Assembly: GCA_039933105.1 (NCBI GenBank)
Contig: JBDTOT010000018.1
Coordinates: 29,707 to 93,706, forward strand
Length of the DNA stretch: 64,000 bases
Source of the DNA: FEN-1219 sp039933105
Lineage (GTDB): Bacteria > Pseudomonadota > Gammaproteobacteria > Steroidobacterales > Rariloculaceae
Reading direction: 5' to 3'
Positions 58,761-64,000 of the stretch are shown one piece after another. Each line of letters begins with the position of its first letter. Position 1 is the stretch's first letter. The position numbers and the translations under genes are program-made. Under the pieces are notes generated by a model. That model did not search any database. It was not told the origin of the DNA and worked only from the letters and a program-made list of their open reading frames with translations.

Positions 58761-59761
58761 TTCTGGAGGCCGGTCCTGGAGTCGATCGATTTCAGGCCCG
58801 CGACGGGCTTGTCGGTGACGAGCACCGCACCGGTGTCGAAGAAGTCGAGCCCGGTCGTCGCCGCTGGCCGCACGCCGGTTCGGACGAATTTCACGATGGC
58901 TTCGATACCCAACGAGGCCATCAGCAGCGGGTATTGCTGCGCCGTCGCGCCGATCGCGCCCGCCGCGACGTTCTGCACTCCGGGGCAGCCGCCATCGACC
59001 GACACGAGCAGCACGTCCCGCGCTCTGCCGGCCGCTTTCAGCGCTTCATAGGCGCCGGCGGCAGCCGGTTCGTTGATCGTGTACACGACATTGATCCGCG
59101 GATCTTTCTGCAGGCAGTTCTCCATCGCCCTGCGGCCACCTTCGGGATTGCCGTTGGTAATGTCGTGACACACGTTACGGGGATCGGTTTCGTCGCCGAT
59201 GCGGTTCGGATTGCCGACGTCGATACCGAAACCCTTCATGAAACCCTGATCGCGCAAGACATCCACCGTGGGTCTGCTCGGCAGCAGATCGAGATACGCG
59301 ATCCGCGCGTTGGCGGCCGAACTCCCGAGCTGGCCTTTGGCCCAGGCGCCGACCAGCTCGCCGGCCTTGAAGTTGTCGGTGGCGAAGGTCGCATCCGCTG
59401 CGTTCGTGGGCTCGAGCGGCGTGTCGAGAGCGATCACGAGAATGCCTCTGGCGCGCGCCGCCTTGACCGAATCGACGATGGCGGCGCTGTCGGTCGGTAC
59501 GAGCAGGATGCCGTTGACGCGATTCGCGATGCAGGACTCGATCGCCGCGATCTGGCCTTCGTTGTCACCTTCCTCGCGGCCCGCGAGCGCCGTCAGCTTC
59601 ACCCCCAGCTCCTCTGCTTTGGCCCGCGCGCCCTCCTTCATCTTCACGAAGAACGGGTTGGTGTCGGTCTTGGTGATGATGCAGGCGTTCACCGGTTGCG
59701 CCCCACTCATCGACGAGCCGAGAACACCGAGAACGAACGCCGCCACGCACCCGACATTCAT
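58748..59761 (-). CDS. ABC sugar transporter substrate-binding protein (FrcB/RbsB-like)
   Basis: A 337-residue periplasmic binding protein of the sugar-binding-protein-like fold (CIITKTDTNPFFVKMKEGARAKAEE, NRVNGILLVPTDS, LVSVDGGCPGVQ). The signal peptide runs to about residue 22 from the ATG at 59761; a TTG start 57 bases earlier is less convincing. It brings a pentose or hexose to the permease. A LacI-type palindrome lies 79 bases upstream, linking it to the sugar island. Confidence 0.92.
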   Translation of the reverse strand: MNVGCVAAFVLGVLGSSMSGAQPVNACIITKTDTNPFFVKMKEGARAKAEELGVKLTALAGREEGDNEGQIAAIESCIANRVNGILLVPTDSAAIVDSVKAARARGILVIALDTPLEPTNAADATFATDNFKAGELVGAWAKGQLGSSAANARIAYLDLLPSRPTVDVLRDQGFMKGFGIDVGNPNRIGDETDPRNVCHDITNGNPEGGRRAMENCLQKDPRINVVYTINEPAAAGAYEALKAAGRARDVLLVSVDGGCPGVQNVAAGAIGATAQQYPLLMASLGIEAIVKFVRTGVRPAATTGLDFFDTGAVLVTDKPVAGLKSIDSRTGLQKCWG

Positions 59762-59840
59762 TCTTGCCGCAACCACCCTGCAACCCCCGCGCCTCGACGC
59801 AACACTTGCCGAAGGCAATGATTAGGGACCGGAGGAAAGA

Positions 59841-59856
59841 TTACAAACGTTTGCAA
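59841..59856. promoter_or_regulatory. LacI-type operator between the ABC transporter and the CMD gene
   Basis: TTACAAACGTTTGCAA is a 16-bp palindrome with one mismatched pair, around CAAACGTTTG. It lies 79 bases before the transporter binding-protein ATG and 73 bases before the divergent CMD gene ATG. It matches LacI-family sites. Confidence 0.7.
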
Positions 59857-59929
59857 ACGCCGGGCCTTCGCAATCATGCTGCGAGCGGTCGCAACGGTGC
59901 CGGCACATGAACCAGGAGTATCCAACCCG

Positions 59930-60586
59930 ATGAAGAGAATCGCGCTGCTTACGATATTCGCTGCGACGGCCCTGACCGCCCAGACAGCCAAAGCCCCTCT
60001 GCCCGCCGACATCGACACCCAGTCCTTCTCGCGCCTACCCCTGGTGCTCAAGGATTCGCTCGACGCCGAAGGCAAGCGCATCTTCGAGGTCATCAACGGC
60101 AAGGAAGGCAACGTACCGCGCGTCGGCCCGCCCAACAACACGATGTACAGCCTGGCGGCGGCCGAACCGTTTGACGTGTTGAATCAGGTGCTGCGCAAAG
60201 CGAACGTGATCGGCGCGCAGTTCTTCGAGATCAGCACGCTCGTCCCGGCGCGCGAGTTCAACCAGCCGTACGAGTGGACGGGTCACGAGCTCGGGGCACA
60301 ACGAGCCGGCGTCGACCAGAAGGTCATCGACGTGATCAAGCACGACCGACCCGTCACCGGGCTGCCGGAAAAAGAGGCCACGGCGATTGAATTTGGCCGA
60401 GCCCTGCTGCGCGGCAACCATCAGGTACCGCCTGCGTTGTTCGCGAAGATGGTCGCGCTGTTCGGTCGCCGCGGCACCATGGAGATCGCCATGGTCATGG
60501 GCGACTACACGATGACGGCCATGGTCCTGAACGCCGCAGATCAGCACCTGCCGCCCGACAGGGAGTCGCTGCTGCCGCCGCGCTGA
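59930..60586 (+). CDS. Secreted carboxymuconolactone-decarboxylase-fold protein
   Basis: A 218-residue exported protein (signal to about residue 17, cleavage after LTA). The CMD core is FFEISTLVPAREFNQPYEWTGHELGAQRAG with EW..HE, and DYTMTAMVLNAADQHLPP near the end. The AhpD Cys pair is absent. GGAG is upstream of the ATG. It is divergent from the ABC transporter across a LacI-type operator. It belongs with the exported CMD proteins in the 25-28 kb operon. Confidence 0.83.
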   Translation: MKRIALLTIFAATALTAQTAKAPLPADIDTQSFSRLPLVLKDSLDAEGKRIFEVINGKEGNVPRVGPPNNTMYSLAAAEPFDVLNQVLRKANVIGAQFFEISTLVPAREFNQPYEWTGHELGAQRAGVDQKVIDVIKHDRPVTGLPEKEATAIEFGRALLRGNHQVPPALFAKMVALFGRRGTMEIAMVMGDYTMTAMVLNAADQHLPPDRESLLPPR

Positions 60587-60596
60587 CACTTCAGCG
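60581..60596. terminator. Short hairpin at the end of the CMD gene
   Basis: CGCTGA-CACT-TCAGCG (6-bp stem, 4-base loop) covers the CMD stop codon, before the converging lactonase gene. The stem is short but GC-rich. Confidence 0.5.
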
Positions 60597-60643
60597 AACG
60601 TCGCGAAGAGTCTGCGCAGCGCATCGGCGCAGCGCGCTGTTTC

Positions 60644-61546
60644 TCAGCGGCCGTAGGCGTAGGTCGGCGCGCCGCGCACCCCGGGCGTAACCTCGAACAG
60701 GCAGCCGGCGAGCGGTTCGTCGTCACGTCCGATCGCCGCGGTCGTCACGAACATTCGCTCCAGCGCGGGGCCCGCGAAACAGCAGCTCGTGACCTGCGAC
60801 ACCGGCATCGCGATCACGCGATCGAGACGCCCGTCCGGCAGGAACCGGCTCAGTCGGCCACCTCCCCAATGCGCCACCCACACGCCGCCTTGCGCGTCGG
60901 TCGCCATGCCGTCGGGAAACCCCCACTCTTCCCGAAAGACGACGAACACCTCGCGCTTGCCGAGTGCGCCGTCTGGCGCCAGCGGAAACCGATAGATCAC
61001 GCGGCGCGTGGTGTCGGTGTGATACAGCGTGTCGTGGGCGGGGCTGAACACGGGGCCGTTGCTCACGACGTAACCGGTGTCGTGCCTGCTGCAGTTGCCG
61101 TCCGCGTCGAGGCAATACAGGCACCCTGTCGCTGCTCGCTCCCGATCGTCCATCGTGCCGGCCCAGATTCGACCGGCCCGATCGACCGCGGCATCGTTCA
61201 AACGGCTGTCGGGCACATGCGGCTCGGGAGCGCACATCAGCTCGATGCGCAGTGGATCGAGGGATAAGCGTGCGAAGCCGGTCTTGAAGCCGGCGATGAA
61301 CCCCGGCTGGCCGCGCCGCTCGACGACCCAACCGAGCATCTCCGGCATCGACCAACTCGTGTGGGCGCTGTCGTTCAATGCGAGGCGATGGAGCGCCCGG
61401 CCCTTGATGTCGACCCAATACACGGCGTTCTCGCGACTCACCCACAACGGCCCTTCGCCAAGCACAGCGCGCGTGTCACAGGCACAGCGAACCACGGCGT
61501 TCGAACCCGCTTCCTCGGCGCCGGTGTCGTGCTTGCGATCTGCCAT
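60644..61546 (-). CDS. SMP-30/gluconolactonase family sugar lactonase
   Basis: A 300-residue cytosolic beta-propeller of the SMP-30/gluconolactonase/LRE family. Metal and family motifs: AVLGEGPLWVSRENAVYWVDI (metal Glu), RLNDAAVDRAGRIWAGTMD, YVVSNGPVFSPAHDTLYHTDT, EEWGFPDGMATDAQGGVWVAHWGGG (Asp metal). It hydrolyses sugar lactones to acids, the second step of oxidative sugar pathways. It is divergent from the FadR-type gene. It fits the dehydrogenase at 62476 and the ABC importer. Confidence 0.92.
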   Translation of the reverse strand: MADRKHDTGAEEAGSNAVVRCACDTRAVLGEGPLWVSRENAVYWVDIKGRALHRLALNDSAHTSWSMPEMLGWVVERRGQPGFIAGFKTGFARLSLDPLRIELMCAPEPHVPDSRLNDAAVDRAGRIWAGTMDDRERAATGCLYCLDADGNCSRHDTGYVVSNGPVFSPAHDTLYHTDTTRRVIYRFPLAPDGALGKREVFVVFREEWGFPDGMATDAQGGVWVAHWGGGRLSRFLPDGRLDRVIAMPVSQVTSCCFAGPALERMFVTTAAIGRDDEPLAGCLFEVTPGVRGAPTYAYGR

Positions 61547-61684
61547 CGTTGCTCTCGTTGTCGGTGCAGCGTCACTTGCCGTGATTCTAGGCGAATCGCG
61601 CGCGGCTCCACCGGCGTCCTTTTGCGCCCGCGTTGCGCGCAGTTCATTATGGAGAGCCACCAGGACTCGCGACCGCTCTGCGCA

Positions 61685-62416
61685 ATGCCTCCGGCGAAAA
61701 CTAAACCGCGCAATGCAACCGCGCGCTCGAAGGAGCGTCTGCACGGTCGCATCGCGCGCAAGCTCGGCGTCGCGATCGTAGCGGGCCGTATCAAACCCGG
61801 CGAAACGCTGGACACCGAGGTGGCTTCCAGCGAGCAGATGTCCGTATCGCGCACCGCATACCGCGAAGCCGTGCGCATTCTCTCCGCCAAGGGCCTGGTG
61901 GCGAGCCGCCCGAAGCGCGGCACGCAAGTGTGCCCGAAGAGCGCCTGGCACCTGCTCGATCCCGAGGTGCTGGCGTGGTTCTTCGAAAGCCAGCCGAGCC
62001 AGGATTTCCTCGTGGGCCTGTTCGAGTTGCGCCTGATCATCGAGCCCGCGGCCGCCGCACTGGCCGCGGAGCGCCGGACACCAGGCGACCTGGCGCAGAT
62101 GCGCGACGCACTGCAGAGAATGGAACGGCACGGGCTCGCGGCCGCGGACGGCCAGAGCGCCGACCGCGAGTTTCACGACGCCATCCTCACGGCCACACGC
62201 AATCCCGCGCTCGTGGCGCTGTCCAGTAGCATCGGCGCCGCCGTGCGTTGGACGACCATCTTCAAGCAACGCAAGCGCCGCTTGCCACGTGACCCCATGC
62301 CCGATCACTGGCGCGTGCTCGACGCGATCGCCGCGGGCGGAGCCGACGTTGCACGCGCGGCGATGCAGGACCTCGTCGCGCTGGCGCTCGAGGACACCCG
62401 TCTCTCGATGAAGTGA
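61685..62416 (+). CDS. GntR-family (FadR subgroup) regulator
   Basis: A 243-residue GntR regulator. The winged helix is near residues 15-80 (RIARKLGVAIVAGRIKPGETLDTEVASSEQMSVSRTAYREAVRILSAKGLV). The FCD effector domain follows, with DREFHDAILTATRNPALV and a late DHWRVLDAIAAGGADVARAAM holding the metal-binding His residues. An in-frame ATG at 61649 would add 12 residues. Members in this setting respond to sugar acids and control the dehydrogenase and lactonase genes on either side. Confidence 0.9.
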   Translation: MPPAKTKPRNATARSKERLHGRIARKLGVAIVAGRIKPGETLDTEVASSEQMSVSRTAYREAVRILSAKGLVASRPKRGTQVCPKSAWHLLDPEVLAWFFESQPSQDFLVGLFELRLIIEPAAAALAAERRTPGDLAQMRDALQRMERHGLAAADGQSADREFHDAILTATRNPALVALSSSIGAAVRWTTIFKQRKRRLPRDPMPDHWRVLDAIAAGGADVARAAMQDLVALALEDTRLSMK

Positions 62417-62475
62417 CGCTGCACGCCGCGGCCGCGAGGTTGAATCGCCGCAAGTCAGCCTTTATTGTCTGAGTA

Positions 62476-64000
62476 ATGATCACCGGAAAATTCTTCATTG
62501 GCGCTCGTGAGACGGCTGGGCGCGAAACCTACCGCGCACTCGATGCGGCGACCGGCGCCCACCTCGAACCTCTTTTCTACACCGCGAGCCTCGCCGACAT
62601 CGATCGAGCGTGCGAGCTCGCCGCCGGCGCATTCGATACGTTTCGCGAAACCAGCATCGAGGAGCGCGCCCGCTTTCTCGAAGCCATCGCCGACAACATT
62701 GCAGGCGTCGGCGACGAGCTGATCGTGCGCGGCATGGCCGAGACGGGCTTGCTGCGGCCACGCCTCGAAGGCGAGCGCGCGCGAACGGTTGGCCAACTAC
62801 GGCTATTCGCCGCCACGTTGCGCGAAGGCAGCTGGCTCGCGCTGCGCATCGACACGGCGCAACCGGAGCGCACGCCGTGGCGGGCGGATTTGCGGCTGCG
62901 CAAGATCCCGGTCGGCCCGGTCGCGGTCTTCGGCGCCAGTAACTTTCCGCTGGCGTTCTCCGTGGCCGGCGGCGATACGGCGTCTGCCCTCGCGGCGGGC
63001 TGCCCGGTGGTCGTGCGCGGGCATCCTGCACACCCAGGTGTCGGCGAGCTCGTGGCCTGCGCCATCGCGAAAGCCGCAGTCGACAGCCGACTACCCGAGG
63101 GCGTGTTCTCTTACATTGCGGGCCCCGCGCACGCCATCGGCAAGGCGCTGGTCGCCAATGCGCACATCAAAGCCGTGGGATTCACGGGCTCGCGAACCGG
63201 CGGCCTCGCGCTGTGCGCCGTCGCAGCCGCGCGGCCCGAGCCGATTCCCGTATTCGCAGAGATGAGCAGCGTGAACCCCGTGTTCCTGCTGCCGGGTGCG
63301 CTGCAACACGACGCCGAGAACCTCGCGAAGGGCTTCGTGGCATCGCTGACAATGGGCGCCGGCCAGTTCTGCACGAACCCCGGCCTGGTCCTCGCGGCGC
63401 ACAGCGCGCATCTCGACCGTTTCATCGCCGCGGCCACCGACGCGCTGTCCGCCTGCAACGCACAAACGATGCTGACGCGCGGCATCCATCACGCCTACGA
63501 GGACTCCGTCGCGTGGCTCGCCGCCACGCCCGGCGTCGAGGCCTGCGGTCGAGGTCGTGAAGCCAGCGGCACTAACCAGGCGCGCGGTGCGCTGTTCGTC
63601 ACGAGCGGCGCTACCTTCAAAGAGAATCCGCGCCTCGCGAACGAAGTGTTCGGCCCTTCAGCCATTCTGGTGCGGGTCGAGCAGCCCGAATCGCTGCTCG
63701 GTCTCGCGGCAGAGCTCGAAGGCCAGCTCTCGGCCACGCTGCACCTGCGCGAGTCGGACTTCGCGCTCGCGGCGCGCTTGCTGCCAGTGCTCGAGCGGAA
63801 AGCGGGTCGAATCATCGCCAACGGCTGGCCGACCGGCGTCGAAGTCGCTCATGCCATGGTGCACGGCGGCCCGTTCCCCGCTACCTCCGACAGCCGCAGC
63901 ACGTCCGTCGGCTCGCTGGCCATCGAGCGTTTCCTGCGGCCCGTGTGCTATCAGGACATTCCCGACGCACTGCTGCCCGGCGCACTGCGTGACGGCGCCG
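62476..64000 (+). CDS. Alpha-ketoglutaric semialdehyde (2,5-dioxovalerate) dehydrogenase (partial, runs off the right edge)
   Basis: An aldehyde dehydrogenase with about 508 visible codons, open at the window edge. The start MITGKFFIGARETAG is typical of the KGSADH type III group. Catalytic Glu is in VFAEMSSVNPVFLL and catalytic Cys in GAGQFCTNPG. A KIPVGPVAVFGASNFPLAFSV segment and AGRIIANGWPTGVEV follow family norms. It oxidises 2,5-dioxopentanoate to 2-oxoglutarate with NAD(P)+, the last step of oxidative pentose and sugar-acid breakdown. It is 59 bases from the GntR gene. Confidence 0.92.
   Translation, partial: MITGKFFIGARETAGRETYRALDAATGAHLEPLFYTASLADIDRACELAAGAFDTFRETSIEERARFLEAIADNIAGVGDELIVRGMAETGLLRPRLEGERARTVGQLRLFAATLREGSWLALRIDTAQPERTPWRADLRLRKIPVGPVAVFGASNFPLAFSVAGGDTASALAAGCPVVVRGHPAHPGVGELVACAIAKAAVDSRLPEGVFSYIAGPAHAIGKALVANAHIKAVGFTGSRTGGLALCAVAAARPEPIPVFAEMSSVNPVFLLPGALQHDAENLAKGFVASLTMGAGQFCTNPGLVLAAHSAHLDRFIAAATDALSACNAQTMLTRGIHHAYEDSVAWLAATPGVEACGRGREASGTNQARGALFVTSGATFKENPRLANEVFGPSAILVRVEQPESLLGLAAELEGQLSATLHLRESDFALAARLLPVLERKAGRIIANGWPTGVEVAHAMVHGGPFPATSDSRSTSVGSLAIERFLRPVCYQDIPDALLPGALRDGA

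Noticed and set aside
1..64000. CRISPR arrays, insertion sequences, prophage or rRNA genes
   Set aside because: No regularly spaced repeats, transposase or integrase reading frames, phage structural genes or rRNA-like stretches were seen on either strand.

Overview
The window is high-GC, gene-dense bacterial chromosome. Nearly every gene is metabolic or regulatory, and about half of the products carry Sec, Tat or lipoprotein export signals. A TonB-dependent receptor, PQQ quinohemoproteins, a molybdenum hydroxylase and expanded families of secreted proteins of unknown function suggest a soil or rhizosphere Gammaproteobacterium, perhaps near Steroidobacteraceae. That placement is inference; no rRNA, tRNA, phage, IS or CRISPR locus was seen.

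Layout. 1-4.7 kb: a partial TetR regulator with its palindromic operator, small exported proteins, a GST and an AraC regulator. 4.6-11.3 kb: TonB receptor, glutathione peroxidase, and the first members of two orphan secreted families. 11.4-18.6 kb: a sugar island (Tat-exported enolase-superfamily protein, sucrose phosphorylase, esterase, MFS permease, LacI regulator, fructokinase-type kinase) with LacI-type operators. 18.7-25.6 kb: a three-gene orphan-family operon, a two-subunit isoquinoline-oxidoreductase-type molybdoenzyme, a DUF6282-like amidohydrolase and a Tat-exported double EthD protein. 25.6-34 kb: a six-gene minus-strand operon (quinohemoprotein, hydrolase with altered nucleophile, lactonase-type propeller, second PQQ protein, creatininase-like/CMD fusion, CMD protein). 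34-43.5 kb: a double esterase, orphan-family genes, a B3-like metallo-hydrolase and a LysR regulator. 43.7-52.5 kb: an eight-gene minus-strand operon with overlapping stops and starts. 52.7-56.8 kb: a membrane-tethered winged-helix/TolB-propeller regulator and another orphan pair. 57-64 kb: a FrcABC-like sugar ABC transporter, a CMD protein, an SMP-30 lactonase, a FadR-type GntR regulator and an alpha-ketoglutarate semialdehyde dehydrogenase cut by the window edge (a sugar-acid oxidation set).

The most unusual content is a repeated two-family system. Five small secreted DUF6152-type proteins all mature to an N-terminal His-His; four have a third His at exactly position 29 in an NPH motif and the fifth at 28, which resembles a metal site. 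Each gene lies beside a gene of a second orphan secreted family, marked by a W-[DE]-G-[DN]-x-L-V-V core and usually an upstream Cys-Pro-Gly-Pro-Arg motif; there are nine such domains here. Two further paralogs (WRWRM type) and two metallo-beta-lactamase-fold domains form a cassette present twice, shuffled, once with the core family fused to the lactamase fold and once split into neighbouring genes. Promoter-proximal direct repeats recur upstream of these operons.
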